Positions 12,248 to 24,942 of a stretch of DNA of 64,000 nucleotides are shown here, piece after piece (position 1 is the first letter of the stretch; each line of letters begins with the position of its first letter). Position numbers and translations under genes: made by a program. Origin of the DNA: Spinacia oleracea (taxonomy: Eukaryota > Streptophyta > Magnoliopsida > Caryophyllales > Amaranthaceae); NCBI RefSeq assembly GCF_020520425.1, contig NC_079488.1:91431285-91495284 (forward strand), given 5' to 3'. The notes under the pieces are model-generated. The model did no database searches and was not told the origin of the DNA. It was given only the letters and a program-made list of their open reading frames with translations.

Positions 12248-13445
12248 CCATACGTAGTATTAGCTCGTATATGGCTTAGATTAAACTACGGAGTACTCCA
12301 TAATAAATACTCCAATCCCTTTTGACCGTCATTGATGGTTTTCATATATAGGTCTGTTTCAATGGATTTTTTTTTTTTTTTTTTTTTTTTTATACATGAT
12401 ATTTTTACAATATCAACTTTTAGGATTTTTATTATGAACAATTCAAATATTTATAATATAAATTATGCGGCTGTTAAATGTATTAAACTGTTTTAAGAGA
12501 AAGTGTATACAGTAATTGGTTTTGGAGTAAAAACTTAAGTACTAAGATTTATTATAAGCCAACTCATCGGCAATACATCAGCATCGATCACCTGCTTAAC
12601 TTAATGCCCGAGACCTACAACAACGAACTACCTGAATGAGTCGATTCATATGAGACGCGTATACCATTTTGTTAATAAATTTTATTTGTAAATTCATATG
12701 GCCTGCCATATATCTTTCATTAGTTAGTTGATGCATGTTTCAGTGGCCGCACCAGAAAATGTATAATAAGGGTTTGAAAATTTAAAATAACAACAGTTTT
12801 TTTAACGATATTTTTTATATTGTACATAAGATATGTTTAAAATTTGGCAACATAATTCAGAGTCTAAAATTCAATTTAAACCCAAAAATTTGACGAGTAA
12901 TACTAAAATTACATTCAAAAAAGGAAAAAAAAAATTACTCCGTAGGGATGTATAGGAATGAATCTAAAAGTATAAGTATATACTATAAAGTTAAAAAGAA
13001 AAGAAAAGAAATAGAAATAATTATGGAACATGCACCTTAAAAGAAAAAGAGAAAAATATTTAAGAACGGAAGAAATATATGAATTGTTGCTACTTTTTTT
13101 TTTGGTTCAAATTATGAAATTAAATAAGGAAATTAGGAAAAGGGAAAGAACAAATAAAAAGAAAGGGAAAAAAAAACACGAGGAGATTTCCCCAACCAAA
13201 AATAAATAGGAAAGGGTAAGAGACAAAATTCTGTTGTAATTTCGGCATTATCTTGCTTAAATCGATTGTTAGCACATCTCTAAGACGAGTTCGACTCTAA
13301 ATAGAATTCATCCAAAATAATATTGTAGATTTATATTTGATTATTTTTTTCTTTGGGTGCGAATGAGTAACAAGAATAATACAAATAAAGGAAAGAGTGA
13401 GAATTCAAACTCATAATCTATCGTTACGAAAAGCCATCAGTCTTA
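12248..13445. other. Upstream intergenic DNA, no gene seen
   Basis: This is AT-rich sequence upstream of the CER1-like promoter, with a T27 homopolymer near 12,366-12,392 and A-rich tracts. No coding sequence or recognisable element is supported. Confidence 0.6.
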
Positions 13446-13786
13446 GGCTCCGTTTGGTAAGGCGTAAAACGTTTTCATGGAAAACGATTTTCCACTTTTC
13501 AATCATTTTAAGTTGTTTGGTTGAATAAGGGATGGAAAACCATTTTCCATGACTCCCTCAAAGGTGGAAAACTCTTTTCCATTTGAAAGAGAGGGAAACC
13601 ACTTTTCCTTCTTTCTTCCTTACCTCCCTCTCCTTTCTTCCCCTCAATCTTCATCTTCTTCTCTCATTTTCCTTTAAGCTACCAAATAAAGGAAAACTAG
13701 TTTGTAATTGTGATTTCCCTTGAAAAATATTTTCCATGAAAAATCATTTTAGGATGAAAACGTTTTACACTCTACCAAACGGAGCC
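13446..13786. mobile_element. Tourist-like (PIF/Harbinger) MITE
   Basis: The terminal inverted repeats are GGCTCCGTTTGGTA and TACCAAACGGAGCC, flanked by TTA target duplications (13443-13445 and 13787-13789). The subterminal AAAACGTTTT stretches also pair. It is 341 bp without coding capacity. Confidence 0.85.
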
Positions 13787-14534
13787 TTAAGGTTAATTAA
13801 GACAAAATTTATATATTTGATTATTCATTATGTTGCTTAAAGTTTTATATTGATAAATTCACATTCAAAGTTGATCACAAAAGGTGAAACAGAGTCTATT
13901 TTACTACGTACGTACGTAGTTGTTCTACACCAATACGCATGTATGAATGTATGATGTCTTACGGACCACCAAACCACAATACATGTGACTTGTGTTGTTG
14001 TTTATGCCTACTACCTTACATGCAAAATTGGAATTGATCTACGACTAAACAATAAATAATCTTTTTACTAATTTCAGGATTAACATTCGACGAGGGTTGC
14101 AGTCTTGCAGAGTATTACCCAAGTAGTCAGGCACAACTTATAACTAAATGAAATTTCATAAGTTCAAATAAGTTTATTAAATGAAAATATAATTAGTTTC
14201 AAATAAGTTTAGAGAATCAAAATTAAGTGAACATAACACACCCTTTTTCTATGGATTACGGAGCATTATCTTGTGCAAGTGGAGTAAACAGGTGAATTAT
14301 TTAAACGGTACAAAGTACAATTTGAATTATACATCCGGATGGGCGCGCATTGTTCACTGTGCAGCCTGATAAACGTTCATTGTACACCTAATTAATATGG
14401 AGAAGAATTTCAATGTACACATACAAGTGGAACATTATACTATATAGTCTTTATAATATTTTTGGTATACGAACAGTATGTTCTTTAAATTTGAATTTAA
14501 AATATATGTTTATTTAATTAGAAACATGGTGCAT

Positions 14535-14639
14535 AGTTTTTGGTGTGAATGAGCCACAACGGCTGGGATGAAAATCGATCTCAGGAACACCTGAAACCGA
14601 GAGAGAAACTTTAACCAACTGAGTTATTGTATAGTGAGT
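14535..14639 (-). mobile_element. Short SINE with target-site duplication
   Basis: A perfect 9-bp repeat ATGGTGCAT flanks it (14526-14534 and 14640-14648). On the minus strand it has an A-box-like AACTCAGTTGGTTAAAG and a B-box-like GAGATCGATTTTC. At 105 bp it is short, so it may be truncated or an unusual small family. Confidence 0.65.
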
Positions 14640-15159
14640 ATGGTGCATCCGAGTACATAAAGAATGACAAAAAAAATTCCGCAATAAATATTGCACTTAA
14701 AAAGTTTGGCGAATTGGTGCATTTAAAACATACGAAGGGAGTACCACTACATGCTATAAATGGTAAGCAACTGTAAACTACCAGCAGACAGTACTATAGT
14801 TAGGCCTAGATTGACTGATTACAATTGCCTTAGCAATTAATAAGCCGCAACAAACTTTAATTAAAGCTGATTTCCGAACACTCATAATCAAGACAGATAT
14901 ATCGATGATGCACTATACGCATCTACGTAGAACAATCTATTTGTAAATCTAGACAAAGCTTTCAAACTTATTTACTTTAATTTAGTCCGGATCTTCTACA
15001 GTTTAAATAGGATGCGGTAGAAGAATATATAATCGGTAATATAGCATGGTATTTGTACAATTTTATTAATATATTGGGGAGAATATATTAATTGGGGGTT
15101 ATAAAAAATTATATGACGAATTTTATGTTAGAGGTCATATTCTCTTTACGGTCCAACTA

Positions 15160-15290
15160 ATTCGGATTCGGGGCGAGTTCTGGGTGGATAGGTTTCAGTC
15201 CCCTCCCAATTGTTGTTGTGGGGGATCGAACAAGAGTTCTCCCTATCAAGTTCAGCCTCAATCACCACTGAACTAACATGCAATTGGTTC
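15160..15290 (-). mobile_element. SINE with target-site duplication
   Basis: A perfect 12-bp repeat ACGGTCCAACTA flanks it (15148-15159 and 15291-15302). On the minus strand the head carries an A box (TTAGTTCAGTGGTGATTGAGG region) and a clear B box (TGTTCGATCCCCC). It differs in body from the other SINEs here and lacks an obvious long A tail. Confidence 0.75.
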
Positions 15291-15302
15291 ACGGTCCAAC
15301 TA

Positions 15303-16045
15303 TAGGTGTTAATTAAACTGCGTTTTAATCGAAGTTATTGGTTAACCAGCTGTTCGTGAACACTATGAATTGTTTCCAGCCCTTAGAAGGAATAGATGGC
15401 AATAAATTGTCAATCGGATTAGGTGTATAATATTAATTGTCCATGCAAATACCACAATATAGTCATGATAGGGGGACCAAGACTCCAAGTGAATGCCATC
15501 CATAAAATATCGTCAGAATATGAAAGGTATCATATTAGAAAGCTAAGTGATCTAATTAAACTCTAAAGGGTACCCCCAAAAGGGAAAAGATATAAAGGAG
15601 AAAAAAAACGAGGAAAATCTAGATAATGGAACTTAATTATACTTAACGGGAACATTGTTTGTTTATTACCCCACTTTTTTTTGTTTATTACCCCACTTTA
15701 ATAGACGAATTTGTGAAATACGTAATTCTAGTTTTTCTAATCATTTTTGTGATGAATGACTAACCATGATTTAGATGGTCGATAAAGAAGTACGGTGACT
15801 CAGAGCATGGATGTATGATACACCCAAAGATATTTACAAGTACCTTTTTAGTAATTGAAAATATGGATCAATTTGATTATTAAGATGTTGATCGAGCTTT
15901 TGATCATGTGGTAGCGCGGTTAGCACCGTAGTACCCTTCTTACATTTATATTCTTTTTCAAAAATAGCAATTAATGGAATTCAATTTTAGTTGAGATGGT
16001 GGAAGATAATTTTAAATAAAATAGTACGTAATTAGTTGTCGTACA
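15303..16045. other. Intergenic, no gene seen
   Basis: This is AT-rich DNA with a small tandem duplication of GTTTATTACCCCACTTT at about 15,657-15,700. Nothing else could be assigned. Confidence 0.5.
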
Positions 16046-16102
16046 CCAACAACAATAATAAAGCCTTAGTCCCAAAATAATTTGGGGTCAGCTAACATGA
16101 AT
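16046..16102 (-). mobile_element. Fragment resembling the 3' end of an Au-type SINE
   Basis: On the minus strand it reads TGACCCCAAATTATTTTGGGACTAAGGC followed by TTATTATTGTTGTTG. The GACCCC...GGGA...AAGGCTT core followed by TTG repeats is the hallmark of Au SINE 3' ends. The tRNA-like head is not found beyond 16,103, so only the tail remains. Confidence 0.45.
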
Positions 16103-16148
16103 CGTCATAAAATATTGTCAGTGTGATCAATCAAACCATAAAGGAGCG

Positions 16149-16472
16149 TGAAGACATTTGAGTCTTTGATTCATTCAAACAGCAAGCAATCAACATTCTC
16201 TTGTTTAGCTCTCATTTCATTTCTATTTCATTTCATTGTGATGTGAGCAACTGCTCTTACAGCATGCATTAAATAGGACGGCGCAACATCCATTTTGAGG
16301 GGAGTGCCAGCCAATCATTGTCCTAGAATTTACCCTAAACATGACTCATATAAGAGGACAAAATAGAGGCACATGATCCCATAAGGTGATCATGTGATTT
16401 GCAGCTAGAGTGGGCTGAACTAAATGAAATGAAATGGGCTTTAGGACACTATTGACACTGCCATTCTCAACA
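16149..16472 (-). repeat. Copia-1 3' LTR
   Basis: It starts TG and ends CA on both strands (minus strand TGTTGAGAATGGCAG...). Differences from its partner include the words CAACATTCTC versus CAGCATTCTC and CATATAAG versus CATACAAG. Confidence 0.93.
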
Positions 16473-16486
16473 CTCCCCCTCAAGCT
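16473..16486 (-). other. Copia-1 polypurine tract
   Basis: The minus strand reads AGCTTGAGGGGGAG directly before the 3' LTR, the usual copia plus-strand primer. Copia-2 has nearly the same tract. Confidence 0.85.
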
Positions 16487-19400
16487 GAGAGTGCAGGTTT
16501 AGAGCAAACTCCCAGCTTGGAGAGAAGGTAGTGTTGTTGCTTGGTTGACAGCAGTTTAGTGAAGATGTCAGCTAGCTGATCCACACTAGCAATTTTTGTA
16601 GGCTTGATGATACCTGCAGCTGCTTTTTCTCTGATAAAGTGATAGTCTATTTCAACATGCTTGGTCTTTTCATGATGCACAGGGTTGGCTGCAATGGCCA
16701 GAGCTACTTCATTGTCACAGTGCACAAGAGTGGTTCCCAATTGAGCCAGGCCTAGATCTTTTAGCAGTTGTTTAATCCATAAGATCTCACAAACAGTCAA
16801 TGCCATTGATCTGTATTCAGCTTCAGCTGTTGATCTGGCTACCACAGACTGTCTTTTGGCTTTCCAAGAGATGGGAGATCCACCTAGGAGAATGCAAAAA
16901 CCAGATGTTGATCGTCTAGTGGAGGGGCATCCAGCCCAATCACTGTCACAGTAGGCCTGGAGTTGAGCAGATGAGTGAGAAGCAAGGAGAATACCTTGGT
17001 TAGGAGAGCCAGATAGGTATCTAAGGACCCTCATAGCAGCTTGTAAATGAACATTGGTAGGTTTGTGCATGAATTTGCTTAGCACATGAATGGTGAATGT
17101 AATGTCAGGTCTTGTAATAGTGAGATAGATGAGTTTCCCCACAAGCTTCTGGTAGGGTTCAGGATCAGCCAATACATCACCAGTGTCAGGTGAGAGTTTC
17201 AAGTGAGCATCCATGGGAAGCTTTAGGGGTTTGCAGTTGAGGATGCCATACTCAGTGAGTAGGTCTAGCACATATTTTCTTTGAGAGAGAAATATCCCTT
17301 GGTCATTCCTGTCCACTTCAATGCCTAAGAAATAGCTCAGTTCTCCCAAGTCTTTCATTAAAAATTGAGAGGAGAGGAATGCCTTCGCTTCACAGATGGC
17401 AGACATGTCACTGCCTGCAAGTATCAGATCATCTACATACACCAAGATGCTTGTGCAAGACTTGCCAGATCTTTTAGTGAAGAGAGAGTAGTCAGATTTG
17501 GATTGAGTGAAGTTGTTGCTTTTCAAGGCTGAGCTTAGTTTAGCAAACCATTGTCTGGGTGCCTATTTGAGGCCATATAGTGATTTGTGAAGTTTACAGA
17601 CCTTTGTGGGATCTCCTTTCTTAATTGTCCCCCCTTCAGCTTGCACAGTGATTCTGCTTCCCATCTCAGTGTAACCAGGAGGCATCTTCATATACGCTGT
17701 TTCCTGTAAATCACCATGGAGAAAAGCATTCTTAACATCCATTTGATGTACAAACCAATCTTCTAGGGATGCAACAGCTAGTAATGATCTGACAGTAGTC
17801 AGTTTTGCAACAGGAGCAAAGGTATCCTCATAGTCTATTCCAAATCTTTGTCTGTTGCCAAGAACAACAAGTCTAGATTTGTGTCTCTCAAGGTTGCCAT
17901 CCCTATCATGTTTGTGCTTGTACATCCATTTACACCCTATGGCTGTCTTGCCAGGTGGAAGATCTGTGATCTCCCATGTGTTGTTCAATTCCAGAGCTTC
18001 TAGCTCCTCATTCATGGCTTCAACCCACTTGGGGTTGGAAAGTGCCTTTTTGAAATGTACAGTATTAGGCTTGTTGGTAATGTGTGACATAAAACATGAG
18101 AATCTAAGAGTGTTAGAGAATTCAGTCACATTCTTCATTCTCTTTTGGTCAATGGAAGCAGTTGCCATGTTTGTGTGGTACTGGTTCAACCAAGTGGGTG
18201 GTTTGTGAGGTCTGGTAGATTTTCTTGGCTCAGGTTGTGTAGTGGGTTCAGGTTCATGTGTTTGAGGGCTAGGTTGTTCAATTACTGGTTCAGTCATCGG
18301 TTGGTCTGGTTCAGTGTGATGTTCATCATTGGTTTCATCTATCCAGTTAGTGTTTGGGTTTAAGCAAAGGGGTGTAGGTTGAGTTGTTTTCTTGTGAAAC
18401 AGCTGTATTTCTTCATAGAACTTCACATCTCTAGACACAAAGGTGGTATTGGTTGTCAAGTTAAGGAGTTTGTATCCCTTCTGTGTCATGGGATAGCCAA
18501 TAAACACACAAGGCACACCTCTAGGTCCAAACTTGTCACCAACTCTAGTTGGATTGTGACACATAGCTAAACAACCAAAAACTTTCAAGTAATCATAATT
18601 AGGCACAGTTTTGTATAGTACCTCATATGGTGTTTTGTCACCTAGAATTGCACTTGGCAGCCTGTTTATCAGGTGGACAGCAGTAAGAACACAATCTCCC
18701 CAAAGTTGGAGAGGTAGGCCAGCTTGAAACCTTAGAGCTCTTCCCAACTCAAGTACATTTCTGTGTTTCCTTTCTGCTCTCCCATTTTGTTGTGGTCTGT
18801 CATTGCATGATGTCTGGTGTGATATTCCCAACTCAGTGAAGAAGCCAGTGCATTTCTTGTCATCAAAATCTAAAGCATTGTCTGATCTTATGACCTTCAC
18901 ACTTGCCCCAAACTGATTCTTTGCCATGTAAACAGGTTTTGATTGCTTCAAAGGCATCAGATTTCTGTCTCAGTAGGTGTAGCCATGTCATTTTGGAGTG
19001 ATCATCCACCATAGTGAGAAAATACTTGTAGTGTCCTCTTGTTTCCACCTTGTATGGTCCCCATGTGTCAATGTGCACAAGTTCAAATGCCTTACTAGCC
19101 CTTGAATTGCTCATTTTGAAAGGCAACTTAGTGAATTTGGCTAGAGGGCAAGTGAGGCAAATGTCTTATGTGGTGTTTCTGAAGCCTTTCAGATCACCTA
19201 TCTTGTTGATCTTGCTTAGTGGAGCATGTCCTAGTCTGTGATGCCACAAGGTGGTTTTGTTGAGGGGTTTCACTCCTTCAATCACTGCTGGAACATTCAG
19301 GGTGGTGGAGGCATTCATGCATTGAAATTTCTGTTGTCTGAATTCCTCAACAGTCTCATTCAATGGCTTATTCACTAGGTAGTACAAGCCATTTTTCACT

Positions 19401-20832
19401 CTACCAATTCCCTTCACTTCTGATGTGCTCCCATCTTCAATGATGCAGTATTTAGGGTGGAAAGTTACCTTGCAATTTCCATCACTAGTGAGCTTCTTAA
19501 CTGACAGCAAATTGTATTTGAAAGCTTAAACACACAGCACATTCTTGAGTTCAAGTCTATTTTCCAGCATAGCTTCACCACAGTGAGTGATGAGAGAAGT
19601 CTCACCAGTGGGTAGGTTTATTTTGGGTTTGTTGTTGCAAGTTCCCAGTTTTGTCAGCAAGTTCACATCTCCAGTCATGTGATGAGAAGCTCCTGTGTCA
19701 ATGATCCAGTCATTGTTTCTTTTGTCAGCAAAGTAACAACTTACCATGTTAGAATAGCTTACATCCATTTCTTCCTCAGTGTCAGTCCCTCCATTTTTGG
19801 AAGGCACAGGCAAGCTTCTCAACATTTTTTCAAGTTGTTGAGCAGTGAAAGTAGTTGAACTGGATGAGCCACTCTCATTGTAACCATGGGCATTGGCAGC
19901 CATTCCTCCCTTGTTGTTGTTCTTTCCCTTGTTCCACTTCTGATTCCCTTTAAAACCAGCAGTCTTTGTTTAGTATTTCTTTCCACTATACTCTCTGGGT
20001 TTAAACTTGCTTTGTTGTTGATTTCTTGCATGCCACTCAGGGTATCCAACCACAGTCCAACACTTATCTTGTGTGTGACCAACTTTTCCACAAGCACTGC
20101 AGTTAATTTCCTGAGCTTTGCTGTACATGGCTGTCACATCATTTTCTTCTTTTACTGGTCTAAGAATCTCTCTTTGAGATTCTTCTTGTTGCACACAACT
20201 GCATGCTGTGTCAACACTAGGGAGATGACTCATCATCAGCAAGTGACTCCTTTGAGCACTGTACACTTCATCTAACCCATTCAAAAACTGGAACAGCTTC
20301 ATCTCTTCTTGTTGTTGCTCATGAGCTTGCACAAAAGCATTAATCTCTGTAGTCATGGTGGTGATGGCAGGATATACACTTAGTGACTCTAGTCTTCCCA
20401 CAGAGCTCTCATGTCAGTATAGTATTCTGAAATGAGCCTACCTTGTTGCTTAGTTTCATATATTTCCTTGCACATTCTATACTTTCTAGACCCATTTGAC
20501 ACAGAGTACCTTCTTTCAAGTTGTTTCCATATCTGAGCACAGTTGGCTACAAACATTATGGACTTCTTCACTGACTCACACACAGACCCTAGAATCCAGG
20601 ATATAACCATATCATTGCAAGTATCCCAACACTCTTGTTTTACTTTATCACTAGGATCTCTGGTTATAGCACCAGTTACAAAATCAAGTTTTCTTTTGGC
20701 TCCTAATGATATCTCCATAGATCTTCTCCAGGACCTATAGTTTGAGGATCCTTGGAGTTTTTCAATGTTTATGGAGTTGCTTCCATCAGATGGATGCAAA
20801 TATAGGGGACTGGTGGTATCTATGGTAGTCAT
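16480..20832 (-). pseudogene. Copia-1 gag-pol polyprotein, disrupted
   Basis: The start codon is at 20,832. In order: a copia-type gag with the YLHPSDGS N-terminal signature, a CCHC knuckle (CSACGKVGHTQDKC), protease (DTGASHH, about 19,690), the GAG-pre-integrase HRLGH motif, integrase with catalytic residues around 19,060 and 18,880, reverse transcriptase with YVDD (about 17,430), and RNase H with an AEAEYR motif near 16,820. The frame is broken by in-frame stops near 19,970, 19,526, 19,166 and 17,563 (the last just after YGLK) and frame changes near 20,395 and 18,950. It cannot make a full polyprotein. It encoded the machinery that packages, copies and integrates the element. Confidence 0.93.
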
Positions 20833-21014
20833 TTTCTTAGATTTTCAAGTTCTTGGCACAAACTAATTACAGCATGGGATTAACAGAGAACAGAAAATGA
20901 AAGCTTCTATTTTTAAGAGACTTAATAGAATGATGATTGAATGCTTCTACACAGGATATCTAACCAGGAAGGATGAGAAAGATTCGAGCTTTACTTACCT
21001 AAGCTCTGATACCA

Positions 21015-21338
21015 TGAAGACATTTGAGTCTTTGATTCATTCAAACAGCAAGCAATCAGCATTCTCTTGTTTAGCTCTCATTTCATTTCTATTTCATTTC
21101 ATTGTGATGTGAGCAACTGCTCTTACAGCATGCATTAAATAGGACGGCGCAGCATCCATTTTGAGGGGAGTGCCAGCCAATCATTGTCCTAGAATTTACC
21201 CTAAACATGACTCATACAAGAGGACAAAATAGAGGCACATGATCCCATAAGGTGATCATGTGATTTGCAGCTAGAGTGGGTTGAACTAAATGAAATGAAA
21301 TGGGCTTTAGGACACTATTGACACTGCCATTCTCAACA
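21015..21338 (-). repeat. Copia-1 5' LTR
   Basis: It is bounded on the left by the primer site (GCTCTGATACCA at 21003-21014, minus strand TGGTATCAGAGC, matching initiator tRNA-Met) and on the right by the target duplication. Confidence 0.93.
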
Positions 21339-22980
21339 GAGCGGAATGTTAGAAGGGTAAATAAGGAAAAGGGAGAAAGTGAAATTAATGAAAGTAAAAT
21401 AAGAGGAAAATATATATAAACTACAGAAAAATAGTATAAGGGATAGTAAAAAAAAAAAAGTTAAGTTTAAAATAAATAAAATAAGTACATTTCAAAATAA
21501 AATTATAAGTCCATTGAAAAGAAAAAAAAAGAAGTTGCAAAACTCAAGAAGTAAAAGTAAGAGAGTTAACATGGAATATGTATAAGTCAAATGAAGTCAT
21601 CAACGTATTCTCTCCCTCCACTTATCCTATCTAAAAATAAATATTGTTTATTTTAAAAAAAGAATTAAAAAATATTGTTTATTGAAGGCGTAGAAAATAG
21701 GAAGTGAAACACATGTGTGAATTTACTGTTGTTTTAAAGATAAACTAGTATGTGCTATCGCATTAGCACGAGATCTTTATTATCATGTCAGCCACTCTTG
21801 ATAATAAATTTAATTTTCACATATGAGGTTCTTTGTTTACAATAGTGTTTATGCACGCGATACAATCAATTCAGATTTTACGTGAACACTTATAATCTGA
21901 ATAAAGTTAAGGGGCCTTACAAAAAAAATATCACAATACTGTGTTCATACTGTACGCGCGTTTATGCATAATAAGCTTACTTGAGATTTCATATGAACAC
22001 CATTAATCCTAATATAATCATATTGTTAATTAAGAGCAAATTTTATTTTTGTTTTATTGTTTAAACAATTAAAATATGGATTAAGTAGGGCCAAATTAGA
22101 CTATTTATATGCTAGTTATTTTATTTTACTTTTTAACCGTTATACGCTTATAGGAATGGTTAATGATACTGTATGATTTTATGATTGCTAATTGAATTTT
22201 GGATTGAAAGAAATATTATTTTGATACATAGTAATTGATCAAATATTTTATGTTGATCGTTAAAGATTTGATCGAACTTCATAACTATATTATGGTTGTT
22301 TTGCATACTCATAAATCGATTAGTTGAGTATAAATAAGTTGCTTTACATAAATCTGATTGAATGAGTTTCGATAATTTCTTTGTTTATATGATGTTCAAA
22401 TCGAGTTAATTTTCATATCGTTGACTAATTGTCTAAAAAATAATGCTCTGTAGTAATATTCATATTGCAATCATTTGTAGACTGAAGTTTTTGTTTTCTT
22501 AATTTGTTCGATCTCATCCGAAATTCACGCTTTTGTCCATGCAAGAACTGTTAATATAGTTGGTAAAGTGTTGCACAATTTATCCGGAAAACGTGCTAGT
22601 AGATTTGATTTCTAAATATTAAAGGAAATAGGATTAACCGAATGTAATATTTAATAAGTTCTTCATAATTCTTTAATTTTTATAATCTCGAGTCTTTATA
22701 AACCCCCAAACTTATTAAATATATCGATCTAAATTATATTTCGGAAGTTTTTATCAAATGATCCTTATTTTGCGTATGTTTTTCATGCATTTCATGTTAC
22801 TAGAACTGTTTATCATCCAAATTTATTAATTCTTAATATTCGATTTATGACATATTTCTTTAATTGTGTTCTTTTGGTTGACATTAATTGTGAATTGTTG
22901 GAGATTGAGCCGATAAATTTATATTGTGCATTTTAAAAAATTCTAACTAAACATATTTTCTTATTCGAAACCCGTAATTA
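21339..22980. other. AT-rich intergenic DNA, no gene seen
   Basis: Apart from the putative Helitron end, this stretch is AT-rich with no supported coding sequence and many short A/T runs. Confidence 0.55.
21745..21772 (-). mobile_element. Possible Helitron 3' terminus
   Basis: On the minus strand it reads a hairpin GTGCTA-ATGCGA-TAGCAC, a few bases, then CTAG followed by T. This is the form of a Helitron 3' end (hairpin, CTRR, insertion next to T). The element would extend rightward on the plus-strand map. No matching TC 5' terminus or Rep/helicase coding was found. Confidence 0.4.
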
Positions 22981-23325
22981 TAATATAATTTGGAACCAAC
23001 CCGCTACCGAATCAGATTCGGTTTCCTATCGGTTTGGGTTATTATCGGATCGGGTTATTCGGTAGCGGGTTGGAATCCGACTCGTGTTAGTCCGTTACCC
23101 GATTAATCTGATCCGATATGAATCCGAACCGATATGAATCCGGTTCCATTATAGTCCGGCTAATCCCGGATTGTTTCAACCCGAACCGTTTACAACCCGA
23201 ATTGTTTCAACCCGAACCGTTTACAACCCAAACTGTTTCAACCTGGATCGTTTAAAACCCGAACTGTTTCAACCTGGACCGTTTATTACCCGAACTGTTT
23301 CAACTCGAACCGTTTACAACCTTTA
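22981..23325. repeat. CCCGAACCGTTT minisatellite
   Basis: From about 23,170 a unit near 31 bp (CAACCCGAACCGTTTACAAC... with GAATTGTTT) repeats about five times. It is preceded by related TCGGGTTATTCGGTAGCGGG-type words on the opposite strand. It lies in otherwise AT-rich DNA. Confidence 0.65.
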
Positions 23326-23984
23326 ACTTGTTTATTAGAGTAATCAAATGTAGAATGTTATATTCGTTAACTCTTTGAGAATGTTATAAAACTTACGAAC
23401 TTGTATTGTTTTATTAGTTTTGCACTCTTTTATTGGTTCATATATATTCAACTGATTAATTGATTACTAAACTAAATTGATCTAATTCAATACGTTATAA
23501 TCTTATTGTAAGTTATAACCAAAGAACTAATAGAAAAACTATGTTGTTTTAACTTAATCGATTTAATTCATTAACAATTGAACTTGTTTGTCTCGTTTCG
23601 TTGTTGAGCATGTTAGTCTCGTTGTTGTTTAAACCAATATGAATATATGATAAACTTGTATTTACAAACTTTATAAATTCATTACTACATATGTATTAGT
23701 TCATCATTATCTATTATTAATTACTACGTTATTAGTTATAAATTCATCAATAAATATTTCATGAATGCGAAGTGATAAATTCTATTAGGCATTAGTTCAC
23801 CGTTATCTATGATAAAACTAAGTAATATACTATTTATTCACTAACTCTAATGGTCTTAAAATTTTAAAACTTTTAAATTTAGTTACCGCACTTGTCTCTT
23901 AATTAAGACATCCTTATAATAATATAAATGTATTGAAAATTGTGATTTTAGTAATAACCCGATATTTTATATAATTTGTATCTG

Positions 23985-24395
23985 AATTGACCTGGCCAGC
24001 CATGAACCCGACCCGATATGAACCCGGCTCGATATGATGTGAACCTGTTATAACCCGGCTAAACACGTTTACAACCCGACGTGCTCCAACCCCAACCGAC
24101 CTGGCCCGACCCGACTATAATCTGGCCCGACATGGCCCGACCCGATTATAACCCAACCTGATACAACCCGACTAAGCCCGATTACAACCTGACCCAATAT
24201 GACCCGACCCGATTATACCCCGACCCGATATGTATCCGAGTCGATACTAACTGAAACCGACATGAACCCGATCCGATGTGAACCCTGTCAACCAACCCAA
24301 ACCGAACCGAATCGTTAATTTTTCAACAAGACACAATCTGACCTGATAACCAAATAAACCCGTTTCAATCCGAATCGATGAACCCGACCCAAACT
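23985..24395. repeat. Degenerate CCCGACCCGATATGAA repeat
   Basis: Irregular repeats of 10-16 bp variants of ACCCGACCCGATATGA fill this stretch. They resemble the block at 22,981-23,325, about 650 bp away, suggesting one element or satellite family interrupted by AT-rich sequence. Confidence 0.65.
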
Positions 24396-24630
24396 AAGTA
24401 TATGTAATCGATTATACTGTGAATAGGTTATATTATATTATTACTCTCTTTACTATAATCTGTATTTATGGTACTATCTAATCACCTCCTTTCATCTTCT
24501 TATTGTTATCGATATATTACCCGGAAAATGAAGGGTGATCGGGAAATCAACACGACGACAGATGTGGAGTAAAACTAACAACACCAAAACTTTTAAAATG
24601 GGTGAGACGGAACGAGATACATGTATATTC

Positions 24631-24808
24631 TTTTTTTTGGGTTCTACTACGAGAAGTTCCCACCGCATTTGGCGAGTGGAAATATCCCGTGGGAGTTTGT
24701 ATGGGTACCTCGATGGACATCATCACTTTCATTTGAGGTTTTGTCCATTCCTAAGGCTCAAATCCGAGACCTTGGTTGAGGGCTTCTTAACCACTCATGC
24801 CAACCTTA
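24631..24808 (-). mobile_element. SINE-like element
   Basis: On the minus strand it begins with the A box GGTTGGCATGAGTGGTTAAG and a decayed B box (GGATTTGAGCC) and ends in an A run (T8 at 24631-24638). No clear target duplication was found, so it is older than the other SINEs. Confidence 0.55.
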
Positions 24809-24942
24809 ATAGACAATAGCATTAGCTAGACATATATAGGTCCATGCATATATAATGAGCTTACTATGTACACTATAATATTATAATGTCCCTAACGTCC
24901 ACTTAAATATTTCAATCACTCTATTATGGGAAATTTTATGAT

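Larger units (their letters stand above)
4792..12944. repeat. Scattered TACTCCGTA / TACGGAGTA nonamers
   Basis: Seven exact copies occur, starting at 4792, 8118, 8532, 9310, 12151, 12287 and 12936, in either orientation. All are in non-coding DNA around or inside the CER1-like gene. I found none elsewhere in the window by eye. The function is unknown; remnants of a MITE end are one possibility. Confidence 0.6.
16149..21338 (-). mobile_element. Copia-1: complete but decayed Ty1/copia element
   Basis: It has two 324-bp LTRs (16149-16472 and 21015-21338), a perfect GAGCG target duplication (16144-16148 and 21339-21343), an initiator-tRNA primer site and a polypurine tract. The LTRs differ at about four positions (about 1.2%), so the insertion is fairly recent. 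The domain order protease, integrase, reverse transcriptase, RNase H defines copia. The coding region is broken (see the pol entry). Confidence 0.95.
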
